A stretch of DNA of 64,000 bases from CAYQQU01 sp964419545 (lineage in GTDB: Bacteria; Bacteroidota; Bacteroidia; Chitinophagales; Saprospiraceae), in contig CAYQQU010000025.1 in NCBI GenBank assembly GCA_964419545.1, forward strand, positions 7,067 through 71,066. The letters are read 5' to 3'. Every line of letters starts with the position of its first letter. Within the stretch, counting starts at the first letter, position 1. The position numbers were made by a program, and so were the translations under genes. Under the pieces are notes generated by a model. It did no database searches and was not told the DNA's origin. It saw only the letters and a program-made list of their open reading frames with translations. Of the stretch, positions 43,586 through 54,200 are shown in pieces.

Positions 43586-44275
43586 TCAGGTCATCTGAAA
43601 CACCCCGTCCCGCTCTTCGTCAAACGTGCCTCCCATATATCCGCAGACGCCCATGCGCGGGGAATTGACTACCGGCAGGGTAGCCTCTTCGTCAATCATA
43701 TCTTCTGATAGGTGTTGCTCAAAGCAATCATCGCAGAAAAAAGCGGGTCCGTCTGTCTCGTAATGGTCCGTGGGGTAGGTCGTAGCCGGTTGTTTACCGC
43801 AGCTTTGGCACCAGATTTCGAGCGGTTCGTTACGGGAGATCAGCCAGAAGCCCGGTTCCATATCCAGGCGGTGTTTGCCGACTACTTTCACCGTCAGTTC
43901 GGTCGTGGAACCGAAATCGTATTCGTAGAACAAAGCTGCGCCTTTTTTAAATATTGTGCCGGCGGCAAGGTCCATCGAAAGCGCTTCCCAGGGTCTGCCA
44001 ATGCTGAATTGACTGAGGTGCCCGCAGCACTCCAGCCAGATGGCGCGCAAAAACTGGTCGAGCTCGTAAAGGGTGTTGGTCTCGTGAACCAACAGGTTTA
44101 AAAAGTAGGGCCCGTTTTCTACGCGTAGGTGGAAAAAGCGTTTGCCCCCCGGTTTTTCTTCCTCCGCGAGGTGCTTGCTCAGGTGCCGTCCGATGCCGCG
44201 TTTGCTGAGGATGCGGTCGCAAAAGGAGCAGGCGCCCTTTGATTTCAGGTAGTCCATATCGTCGGTCCTTTTCAA
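43586..44275 (-). CDS. pRiA4b ORF3-like protein with N-terminal zinc finger
   Basis: 229 residues. The N-terminus has a C2H2-type pattern ('CSFCDRILSKRGIGRHLSKH'). The central part ('YELDQFLRAIWLECCGHLSQ', 'LFYEYDFGSTTELTVKVVG') fits the plasmid pRiA4b ORF3-like fold, a small alpha/beta domain of unknown function found on plasmids and chromosomes. Two further Cys pairs ('CQSCGK' and 'FCDDCFEQH') suggest a second zinc site. Role unknown; nucleic-acid binding is plausible. Confidence 0.75.
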   Translation of the reverse strand: MKRTDDMDYLKSKGACSFCDRILSKRGIGRHLSKHLAEEEKPGGKRFFHLRVENGPYFLNLLVHETNTLYELDQFLRAIWLECCGHLSQFSIGRPWEALSMDLAAGTIFKKGAALFYEYDFGSTTELTVKVVGKHRLDMEPGFWLISRNEPLEIWCQSCGKQPATTYPTDHYETDGPAFFCDDCFEQHLSEDMIDEEATLPVVNSPRMGVCGYMGGTFDEERDGVFQMT

Positions 44276-44303
44276 GAAAAGGTACGAAAAAATAAACTTC
44301 TAT

Positions 44304-47300
44304 TTACCGCAACACCAGTACGTCTCCGCTCACCGTCGTGGTGCGCCCGTCGAGCAGGCGCAGGGTAAAGACGTAGGCGTAGACGCCGCTCTGCACCGGG
44401 TCGCCGCGGAAGGTGCCGTCCCAGCCCAGCATCTCGTCATTGGGCGGAAAACCGCGCCGCTCGTAGACTTTTTCTCCCCAGCGGTCGAAGATCGTCAGCT
44501 GATCGATCTGGTCTACCGAGACGCCGGCGAAGAGGGTGAAAAAATCGTTGAACCCGTCGCCGTTCGGGCTGAATACGTTGGGTACGAAGAGGCGGGGCGA
44601 AGGATCGACGATGATGAAGACGGTGTCGCTCGCCGCGCATCCGTTGGCGTCAAAGACGGTGAGGCTGTAATTGTCGCTGGCTATCGGGCGGATCGTCGTG
44701 GTCAGGCCGCTGAGGCTGTCGGGCGTCCAGGCGATGCTGTCGGGGACGAAGTTGGGGTTGCCCGATAGCAAGAAACTTTCTCCCAATGCGATGGTTTCGT
44801 CATCGCCCAGGCTGACCGTCCGCTGGGGGGGCGACATGAGGGAAAATGATTCGGTAAGGACGCAGCCGCGCGCATCCCGCACGTGGAACTCGTAGTTGCC
44901 CGGCAGTAGGCTATCGAGGCGCAGCGGCAAGGGCGGAAAGGGTAGGGGGCTGACCTCGCCGAGGGCGTAGGTGTAAGGCGGCGTGCCGCCGGCCACCGAA
45001 TTGACGATGAGCTGGCCGTCATTGTCGCCGAAGCACAAGGGAGAGGTCGGGGTAAGAGAAAAGAACAGCGGCTCGGGCTCGGTGAGCGTCACCGAGAGGC
45101 TGTCGATGCAGCCGCCCGCGTCGGAGACGGTTACCCCGTAGACGCCGGCGCTCAGATCGGTGATGCGGTCGCCTTCCGCGCCGGTGCTCCATTCCGGCGG
45201 GCTGTAAGGCGGCACGCCGCCGCTGATGTTGAGCGTGAGGGCGCCGTCCTTATCTCCGGCGCAATCGAGGCTGTCGACGGTGAAGCCGAGCACCAGGCCG
45301 CAGCCACCCACCTCGATGGTGAAGTTACAGACCTCGGTGCAGCCGTTGGCGTCGGTGATCAGCAGCTCGTAGTCGCCCGGCGGCAGGTCGGTGATCTCAT
45401 AAGTTGTCGGATCGGGTATGGAGGCGCTGCCGGCGGCCGGTCCGCCCCAGCTCAGCTCGTACGGCCCGACGCCTCCGGTCCATTCCGCGGCGCCGACGCC
45501 GTTGGCGGCGCCGGGCTGGCTGGCGTCTTCCACTACGGAGCAAGCCAGCGTCAGTTTGGGCGGCTCCGTGACGGTCAATTCCAGGCTGTCGGTGCAGCCG
45601 TTATTATCGCTGACGGTCACACTATAGGTTCCCGGTCCGAGTTCGGCCGGGTTGGCGAGGTTGTCGTACAGGTCGTCGGACCAATCGAAAAGGAAAGGAT
45701 CGGTTCCGCCGTCCAGGGTGATGGTGATGCTGCCGTCTTCTTCGCCCGCGCAACTGATATTTTGCACTTCTGCCGATATTTCCGGCGGCGCGGTCACGAT
45801 CAGATCGATAAAATAGGGCGGCGATTCGCATACGCCGTTGCTCACGATGGCGGCTACGCTGCCGCCGCCGGTCTGAAAGGAAGCGGGGTCGGGGATGGGC
45901 GTCAACGGCAGGGGCGATTCGTACCAGGTGACGGGCAAGCCGGTCCCGGCGTTGATGGTCTCGTTGTATTGCGTCAGGTCGAAAGTGGCCTCTCCGTTCT
46001 CGTCGGCGCACTGCCCGGGAATAAATACCGGGAGGAAGGAGGGAACTTCGTTGATGATTACTACCATGGGTTCGCCGGAGGGGTCCAGGTTGTCGATGTC
46101 GCCGTCGTAGCCGCAGGCGTCGTAAGCGAGGATATCGGCGATGGTGGCGGGCGCGCTGTTCAGAAAATCCTCGATGGTGATCGAGCCGTTGGTCTGGATG
46201 TAGGAATAGCCCCAGACGACGTAGGTTCCCGGCGCCAGTTCGGAAAAGTCGAAATCGCCGTCGAGCCGGTAGTCGATGATCGTATAATCGGGCGCGTCGT
46301 TCCCGGTGAGTATCCAGGCATATTCGAAGTTGAAGCCGGTGGCGTCGGGCGTCATTTCGTCGGGCTGATCGTAGCCGGCGCCGAAAGCGGCGAGGTCCTG
46401 GCCGAGGCAGAGCTGGAGAGGCGGCTGGGGGCTTGCGGCGTCGGCGGGCGGAGTGATATCGCCGGCGTCGGTATCCTGACAATCGGCGATCTCGCCGCCG
46501 TAGCTGAGCGTTCCGTCGGCCAGGGCCTGGATAAAGTCGGCGTTGGCCGCGCTATTGGGCGCGCCGGGCGTTTCGTTGCCGGCTACGGTGGGGTTGTCGT
46601 AGTTGGCGGGGTTCAGCCAGTTGTTATCCACGGTATTGAGCAGTCGGGCTACGCGGCCGCTCTGGGTATCGTTGGGCAGCTCGAAGCTGATGGGATTGTC
46701 GGCGATCTCGGGCGCCAGCATGATCGACCCCCAATAGATGGCCTGCACGACGGTCTCGCAGCGGTCGCGCACCTGCACCACGTCGCCGGGGTTGCGCAGC
46801 CCCACCTGCCAGCTCGACAGCTGGGCGGCCGGCTCGGTGCAGGGGCAGTACAGCGGTGAGAAGGTAGAAGGGTTGCTGTTGCAGCCGTCGATGCAGTCGG
46901 TATTGTGCGGGATGATGTACACGCCGTCGCCGTCGCTGTCTTCGGGGTCGTCGGGCGGCAAGGACGGGTTGGGATCACCGGCGTTGTAAACGACGAGGAT
47001 GGCGCCCGGCGGCACGGCCCCGTAGCAGTCGCCGAAAATGAGGTGCCCCTGGGCGTTGCCGACGCCGGCGGCCGCGAAGTTGTTATCGTCGAGGATGTAC
47101 CCCTGCAGGTCGACCGGCGCCGTGGGGTTGGCCGGCGCGCCGGTCACTACCAGTTCGATGTATTCCTTGACGCCGTTGGGGCCGTTGGATACCTCGTTGA
47201 TCAGCAGGCCGCCCCGTTCCTGGGCAAAAGGCTGGTTGCCGACGTATTGCGCCCCGAGCGCAACCGGCAATAAAAAGAGTGCGAACCAAAGATTGCAAAG

Positions 47301-47309
47301 CCTAATCAT
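44304..47309 (-). CDS. secreted SprB-repeat protein with T9SS type B sorting domain
   Basis: 1001 residues with a signal peptide ('MIRLCNLWFALFLLPVALGA'). About residues 30-135 resemble a lamin-tail domain ('LLINEVSNGPNGVKEYIEL'). From about 515 to 820 come four SprB-type repeats with 'C.G..DG.....GG..PY...W....G.Y...V.D..GC'. An Ig-like segment and a CHU_C domain ('PNVFSPNGDGFNDFF', 'IFDRWGEKVYE') end the protein, marking it for type IX export. SprB-like repeats occur in gliding adhesins, so a surface adhesion role is likely. No catalytic domain seen. Confidence 0.9.
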   Translation of the reverse strand: MIRLCNLWFALFLLPVALGAQYVGNQPFAQERGGLLINEVSNGPNGVKEYIELVVTGAPANPTAPVDLQGYILDDNNFAAAGVGNAQGHLIFGDCYGAVPPGAILVVYNAGDPNPSLPPDDPEDSDGDGVYIIPHNTDCIDGCNSNPSTFSPLYCPCTEPAAQLSSWQVGLRNPGDVVQVRDRCETVVQAIYWGSIMLAPEIADNPISFELPNDTQSGRVARLLNTVDNNWLNPANYDNPTVAGNETPGAPNSAANADFIQALADGTLSYGGEIADCQDTDAGDITPPADAASPQPPLQLCLGQDLAAFGAGYDQPDEMTPDATGFNFEYAWILTGNDAPDYTIIDYRLDGDFDFSELAPGTYVVWGYSYIQTNGSITIEDFLNSAPATIADILAYDACGYDGDIDNLDPSGEPMVVIINEVPSFLPVFIPGQCADENGEATFDLTQYNETINAGTGLPVTWYESPLPLTPIPDPASFQTGGGSVAAIVSNGVCESPPYFIDLIVTAPPEISAEVQNISCAGEEDGSITITLDGGTDPFLFDWSDDLYDNLANPAELGPGTYSVTVSDNNGCTDSLELTVTEPPKLTLACSVVEDASQPGAANGVGAAEWTGGVGPYELSWGGPAAGSASIPDPTTYEITDLPPGDYELLITDANGCTEVCNFTIEVGGCGLVLGFTVDSLDCAGDKDGALTLNISGGVPPYSPPEWSTGAEGDRITDLSAGVYGVTVSDAGGCIDSLSVTLTEPEPLFFSLTPTSPLCFGDNDGQLIVNSVAGGTPPYTYALGEVSPLPFPPLPLRLDSLLPGNYEFHVRDARGCVLTESFSLMSPPQRTVSLGDDETIALGESFLLSGNPNFVPDSIAWTPDSLSGLTTTIRPIASDNYSLTVFDANGCAASDTVFIIVDPSPRLFVPNVFSPNGDGFNDFFTLFAGVSVDQIDQLTIFDRWGEKVYERRGFPPNDEMLGWDGTFRGDPVQSGVYAYVFTLRLLDGRTTTVSGDVLVLR

Positions 47310-47517
47310 GAATGCTCGGATAAATTTTGTTTCGAAAGAAACCTATACTGTAGCCACTGTCGGACAGGGTGTGGAGAGAAAAAAGATTTCCGCAGTATGG
47401 CCCGGCGGAAAAACGAATGCCGTCATCTTTGTGTCTGGCGATTCAAAGATATAGTTGCAATTCAAGAACGGGAAGCGGCGAAGGGATATTGTTTGTAAAA
47501 GGGGTCGGATAGCCGCC

Positions 47518-48783
<1,266 letters not shown>

Positions 48784-49017
48784 TATCTTCTGCTTTGTGC
48801 TTTTTATTCGGGGTCAATTGTCGCAGGGAATTTATCCTTTCGCGCTGTTCGCGCCGAATCAACCCTATTCAATTCAAGCGGCTAAGATCGGAAAAATTGC
48901 GGGGAATAACCAGGGGCAAATGGTTTCGGATATCAAATTTTGGCGTATTCGGCTGATAAAACCGGCCCGCTTACCCAAATTCCGCCGGCGCCGCGTATTT
49001 TTACGGGCCGCAAAGCA

Positions 49018-49977
49018 ATGTGCATGATGGAGGTTTCCGATTTTGAAATGCTGGGCAATCGCGTTCGCAAAATGCAACCCCACATCGGCAAGTGGGCCCG
49101 ACGCCAGGGCATCAGCTGTTACCGGCTGTACGATGCCGATATTCCGGAGTTTCCCCTCGCCGTCGACGTCTACGAAGATCACCTGCACGTCGCAGAGTAC
49201 CGGCGCCGCGGCTCCACCGACGAGGCCGTACACCGGCAATGGCGCGCCGCCTGCCGCCAGACCCTCAGCGAGGTGCTCGGCATTCCCATGAACCGCATCT
49301 TCTACAAGGAAAGGCGCCCGCAGAAAGGAAAACAACAGTACGAACGGCAGGAAGAACGTCGTTATGAGATAACGGCCTACGAAGACGGCCTGGCCTTCAT
49401 CATCAACCTCAGCGACTATCTGGATACCGGCCTTTTTCTCGACCACCGGCCGCTGCGCCGGCAGGTGCGCGAACAGGCTATGGGCAAAAAGGTGCTCAAC
49501 CTTTTCGCTTATACCGGCTCCTTCACCGTTTTCGCTGCCGCCGGAGGCGCGGTCGAAACCCTGACCATCGACTTGTCGCAGACCTACCTCGACTGGGCGC
49601 AGCGCAACCTGGAACAAAACCAACTCGCCGGACCGCAGCATACCTTCCTGCAGACCGACGTTACCGCCTGGCTTCGCGAGGAACCCGTTGCGACCCTCTT
49701 TGACCTCATTATCCTCGATCCGCCGACTTTCTCCAACTCCAAGCGCATGCGCTTCGATTTCGATATCCAGATCGAACACCCCTACCTCATCAACCGCTGC
49801 CTGCAACGGCTCACCCCCGACGGACGCCTTTACTTCTCCACCAATTTCCGGAAGTTTCGCCTGGAACCCGAACGGATCTGGCAAGGCGCCCAAATCGCGG
49901 ATATCAGCAAAGCTACCGTACCCAAGGATTTTCGGAACCAAAAAATTCACTATTGCTGGGAGATAACAAAAAGGTAG
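49018..49977 (+). CDS. class I SAM-dependent rRNA methyltransferase (RlmK/RlmL C-domain-like)
   Basis: 319 residues from the ATG at 49018 (nearby ATGs at 49024 and 49027 are alternatives; an in-frame start at 48940 would add unrelated sequence). 'MLGNRVRKMQPHIGKWARRQ' and 'CYRLYDADIPEFPLAVDVYE' closely follow the C-terminal m7G2069 methyltransferase half of E. coli RlmKL. The SAM site is 'NLFAYTGSFTVFAAAGGA' and the catalytic 'LDPPTFSNSK' motif is intact. Here it lacks the RlmL N-terminal THUMP and methyltransferase half. The start lies 234 bases from the divergent helicase gene. Confidence 0.85.
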   Translation: MCMMEVSDFEMLGNRVRKMQPHIGKWARRQGISCYRLYDADIPEFPLAVDVYEDHLHVAEYRRRGSTDEAVHRQWRAACRQTLSEVLGIPMNRIFYKERRPQKGKQQYERQEERRYEITAYEDGLAFIINLSDYLDTGLFLDHRPLRRQVREQAMGKKVLNLFAYTGSFTVFAAAGGAVETLTIDLSQTYLDWAQRNLEQNQLAGPQHTFLQTDVTAWLREEPVATLFDLIILDPPTFSNSKRMRFDFDIQIEHPYLINRCLQRLTPDGRLYFSTNFRKFRLEPERIWQGAQIADISKATVPKDFRNQKIHYCWEITKR

Positions 49978-50046
49978 GGTGGGCCCATAAAAAGCAGAAC
50001 CGGCTGCAACGGTGCAGCCGGCCGTACTTGCTAATGGGATTATGAG

Positions 50047-50109
50047 ATGCTGCTGCCGGAGACACTAGCGCTTTCGATTTTTGGGAGTTTTCCTCCGGTG
50101 GGGCAGCAT
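50047..50109. repeat. imperfect structured inverted repeat
   Basis: ATGCTGC (50047-50053) pairs with GCAGCAT (50103-50109), and CCGGAG (50056-50061) with CTCCGG (50093-50098), giving a two-part stem with an internal loop. Confidence 0.5.
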
Positions 50110-50315
50110 TTAGGTGAGCGCTTTCGATTTCACACACTAAACTTTCTTATCTGGGGGGAGAAATAGCCTCTCAAACTCTTTACACTACAAATGTAAGGGG
50201 AAACGGGACGCCGTTCAAAGACAAAATTTGCAACTTTTCAGTTGGTGAATCGCAGCAGCGGCAGGGGCTAAAGCGTCTCTTCGAGCGTAACTATTTGTTT
50301 AAAAGGGTTTTACGA

Positions 50316-50342
50316 ATATATAATTTATTAAAAATTATATAT
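50316..50342. repeat. AT-only palindrome
   Basis: ATATATAATTT (50316-50326) and AAATTATATAT (50332-50342) form a perfect 11-bp stem of A and T only. Such sequences unwind easily; the function here is unknown. Confidence 0.6.
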
Positions 50343-50671
50343 GATTGGTTTTGTTTTTTCACCTTTGTTCAAAACAACGGATCTATTTATGCGAAAAAAA
50401 ATTATCTGAAACCCGGTAACCGGGAAACTCGATCGGCGGAATGCGGGTAATGGGGAAGTGCCGCTCCGCGCAAAACCGAAATACAAGGCGGGTTGAGAAC
50501 CCCTGATTTCCCCGTTTTCCCAAGAGTTGTTGTCTTTTTTATTGATCGTCAGGGATAAATAACGATCACTGCCGGAAGGCAGGCCCGATTGAGCGGAAAG
50601 GCGCAAACGTAAAAACAGCGTTTTTTTATAGCATTTTTTTTTAATGGGTTTCCCTTTTATCCGGAAAGCAT

Positions 50672-50679
50672 TATATTTG
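50672..50679 (+). promoter_or_regulatory. -7 promoter element candidate inside the gap
   Basis: TATATTTG matches TAnnTTTG. Upstream at about -33 is TTT instead of TTG. It points toward the 1598-aa secreted protein gene about 610 bases away, implying a long leader or a separate RNA. Confidence 0.4.
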
Positions 50680-50871
50680 CCCCGACTTACCCATTAAAAG
50701 AAGTAACAATATCATGTTCCCGGTTCATTATATGAGACGGGAATGACCCAACCGGCTTCATCAATCACCTTTTATTTTTTGCCGGTTTCCCAACCCATTC
50801 ACCAATCTGTTTTTACCAGCGAGAGGCAATCGCAGCGGTGCGTAGGATCAATGCGCGCCATAGTTTTTCCG

Positions 50872-50928
50872 TTAACCCGGAATATGCATGGATTCTCAAT
50901 AGATTAATCCATGAAAAACCCGGGTGAA
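50872..50928. repeat. degenerate copy of the dispersed palindromic element
   Basis: TTAACCCGGAATATGCATGGATT (23 nt) and its imperfect complement ending CCCGGGTGAA flank a short loop. The outer (ACCCGG) and inner (CATGGATT) parts of the arms are kept, the middle is diverged. Confidence 0.6.
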
Positions 50929-51286
50929 CACCGATTTCAACCGGCTGGCGGGTCGTCCGCACTTTGCCGGTTCTCATCGGTGTCGGTAGGAAAACTGCTG
51001 TGCGATTGCCTTTTCTTTTTGGTCCGTACCGGAATAACGGAACCCGGGCTGCGACACGTCAATCACCCATTCGAAGATACTTCATTCGGAAGTCACACGG
51101 CTTCCCCAACAGGCTATTTACATTCCAGTCTTTTTGTGGCTAATCGCCATCTCTACAACGGATGGCTGCTGACTGTTGCGTTCCCGTCTATCTCCCCGGC
51201 GGGCGTGTGACCGGATTGCAAATTGCAAATGATTCATAATCCCCCATTTCCGTTTTAACCCTTTTTCAAACTTAAAGCTGTTATCC

Positions 51287-54200
51287 ATGAACTTACGTAT
51301 TTTACTTTGGACAATGCTATTGGGGGCGCTGTTGCCTGTTTTACTCCCGGCCCAGGAGGTAAAACCGGCGCTGCCCGCCAACGCCGAATTGCAGTACCAA
51401 ATACCGCTGACCGGAGTAGCCGCGCCCGTCGATCCGGTATTCCACCAGCCGGAGCCGGCTACCGAGGCGGAATGGGACGAGGTAACCCATCCCAGCATTC
51501 ATAAACATTATGAAGAGGAAGAAGACGACGGGCTCGACAGTATCAAGCAGCTGATGCTCCAGCAGGTATTGGATGATACGGCGCAGTACCTCGACAACAT
51601 CAACCTGCCGGGGCCGCAACCCGCTTTGTCCACGCCCAATGTGGAGCGCAACTTCGAAGGCAATTCCTACAACGGCTTTCGGCCGCCGGACAATGCGCTG
51701 GCCATTTCCGATGAGGGCTGGATCGTTTCCATCGTCAATTCCTCCATCAGCTTTTCGGATGAGAACGGCAACGTCGTGCTGAATTCTCAGCCCCTCGCCG
51801 ATTATTTTTCTTTTCTCAACCTTTCCAGCTTCTTCTACGATCCGCGCATCTTGTACGATCCGGTGGATGACCGCTTCATCCTGGTTTGTCTGCACGGTAT
51901 TTCGCCTACTACCTCGCGCATCATCGTGAGCTTTTCCCAGAGCCAGAATCCTTCCGACGGCTGGTGGACCTTCGTCTTCGAGGGCGACTTCCTCGACCAG
52001 AACCTTTGGCTGGACTACCCGCAGATCGGGGTGTCGAACGACGACCTCTACGTGTCGGGCAACCTATTTACCAGCAGCTTCAGCTATAGCCAGTCGGTCA
52101 TCCTGCAATTCAAAAAATCCGACGGCTTTGCCGGCAATTCGCTGAGCTTCAACTACTGGGCCAACGTCACCGGCGGCAACGGCCAGCTCACCGGCAGCAT
52201 CAAGCCCGTCGCTCACGGCTTCGATACGGGCTACGGGCCAGGGATCTATCTGATCTCCTCGCGTTCGACCTGGGGCAATTCTATTCAGCTGCTCGATATT
52301 ACCGCCGATTCGGACAGCAACCCGCAGCTCAACGCCTACAGCATTACCTGCCCGAGCTATCAGATCGGCAGCGACGCCCAGCAGCAGGGTACCTCCAAAC
52401 TGCTCGACGTAGGGGACTGCCGCATCCAGATGGCGTATTACGACAACGGCGTCATTCACTACGTGCACCATAACGAGTACGCCAACGGTTACAACGGCAT
52501 CCGCTACGGACGCCTCGACCTGGCCGACCTCACCATCGACGCCGAGGATTACGGCCAGGCCGGTTATACCTACGCCTATCCGGTGATCGCGCCCTTCAGC
52601 GGCCCGGGCGGCGATGTCGTGATGGGCTACACGCATTCCGGCAACGATATCTACCCGAACCTGCGGGCCCTGACCATCGACGCTGACTTTAACACCTCGG
52701 GCGCCGTGGCCGTAAAACTGGGGCAATCGCCCATCGCACCCTCCGGGGACGCCGTGGAGCGCTGGGGCGACTATTCCGGCATCGCCCGTCGCCACAACGC
52801 CGGGGCGCCGACGATCTGGCTCTACGGCTGCTTCGGCAAAAGCAACAATTACGGCAACTGGATCGCCGAGCTGACCTCCGCCAACGCGGGCGGCGGTCAG
52901 GCCACCTGCACCGGCGGCAACGTACTGACGGCCTGCTCGGGCACCTTCGGCGACGGGAGCGGCTCGGCCGATTACGCCAACAACCTCAATTGTGACTGGC
53001 TGATCAGCCCCGCCGGCGCCGCGGCCGTTACCCTTACTTTTTCCAGCTTCAACACGGAACAGGACGCTGATTTCGTACGCATCTACGACGGGGTCGACGA
53101 CAGCGCGCCGCTGCTCGGGGAATTCAGCGGCAACAACCTGCCTCCCGCTGTTACCGGCGCCTCGGGCAGCCTGTTTATTACTTTTACCTCCAACGCCATC
53201 GGCGTGGGCGCCGGCTGGCAGGCCAGCTACGGCTGTTCGACGAGCGGCGGGGCCACCTGCAGCGGAACGACCACGCTCACCGACTGTGCCGGTTCCTTCG
53301 CCGACGGCAGCGGCAGCGACAACTATTCCAATAATCTCGACTGCAGCTGGCTGATCAGTCCCGACGGCGCCAACTCGGTGACCCTCACTTTCGACGATTT
53401 CCTCACCGAGAACGGTTACGACTTCGTGCGCATCTACGACGGGGTCGACGACAGCGCGCCGCTGCTCGGGGAATTCAGCGGGCCTTCGCTGCCCGATCCG
53501 GTCACCGGCGCTTCGGGCAGCCTGTTCGTGCATTTCGATACCGACGGAAATACGGTAGCGCCCGGCTGGAGCGCCAGCTACACCTGCGATAACGGGCCCG
53601 CTTGCGGCCTGCCTACCGAAATATCGGTGGTGGAAACCGGATACGCCTATTTCTGGATCAACTGGCTGCCGCCGCAGAATTACGACTTCTACCGGGTGCG
53701 CTACCGCGAAGAAGGCGAGACCGACTGGACAGAGCTGGTGCGCTATTTCAATTACCATATTTCACTAAATAAAGAACCGTGCACCACGTACGAATGGCAG
53801 ATCAAAACCATCTGTACGGGCGGTATCGAGTCCGACTGGTCGCCCACCTATACCGTCACTACTGACGGCTGTGACGATACCGATTACTGCTACAGCTACG
53901 GCAATAGTTCGCAGCGCTGGATCGAGCGCGTACAATTCGGGGGAATCGACAACACTTCAAGCAACGACTATGGGTACGCGAACTATACCGACGAAATGGC
54001 TACGATCGAACCGGGCGGCGCCTATCCGATCAATGTTTCCGCCTTTTCCACCGTGCAGACGACGGTCGGACTGCGCGTCTGGATCGATTTCAACCAGGAC
54101 GGCGACTTTGAGGACGCCGACGAAACGGTCCTGACCCGGGCGGACGTCGATATCGACCTCGGCGAATCGAAGACGGTTACCGGCAGCATCAGCGTGCCCA

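Larger units (their letters stand above)
49978..51286. other. 1.3-kb AT-richer non-coding gap
   Basis: The open frames here are short, lack family signals and are not supported. It holds several hairpins: CCGGCTGCA/TGCAGCCGG (50000-50021), a larger imperfect one at 50047-50109, an AT-only palindrome at 50316-50342, a direct repeat AGCGCTTTCGATTT (50067 and 50117), a -7-like TATATTTG at 50672-50679, and a degenerate copy of the palindromic element at 50872-50928. No transposase, tRNA or known RNA recognised. Confidence 0.5.

Noticed and set aside
50328..50606. Possible 92-residue leftward gene
   Set aside because: No family signal, no ribosome site, and it spans an AT-only palindrome.
50911..51210. 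Possible 99-residue rightward gene before the CUB protein
   Set aside because: It starts inside a copy of the palindromic element and its product has no recognisable domain.
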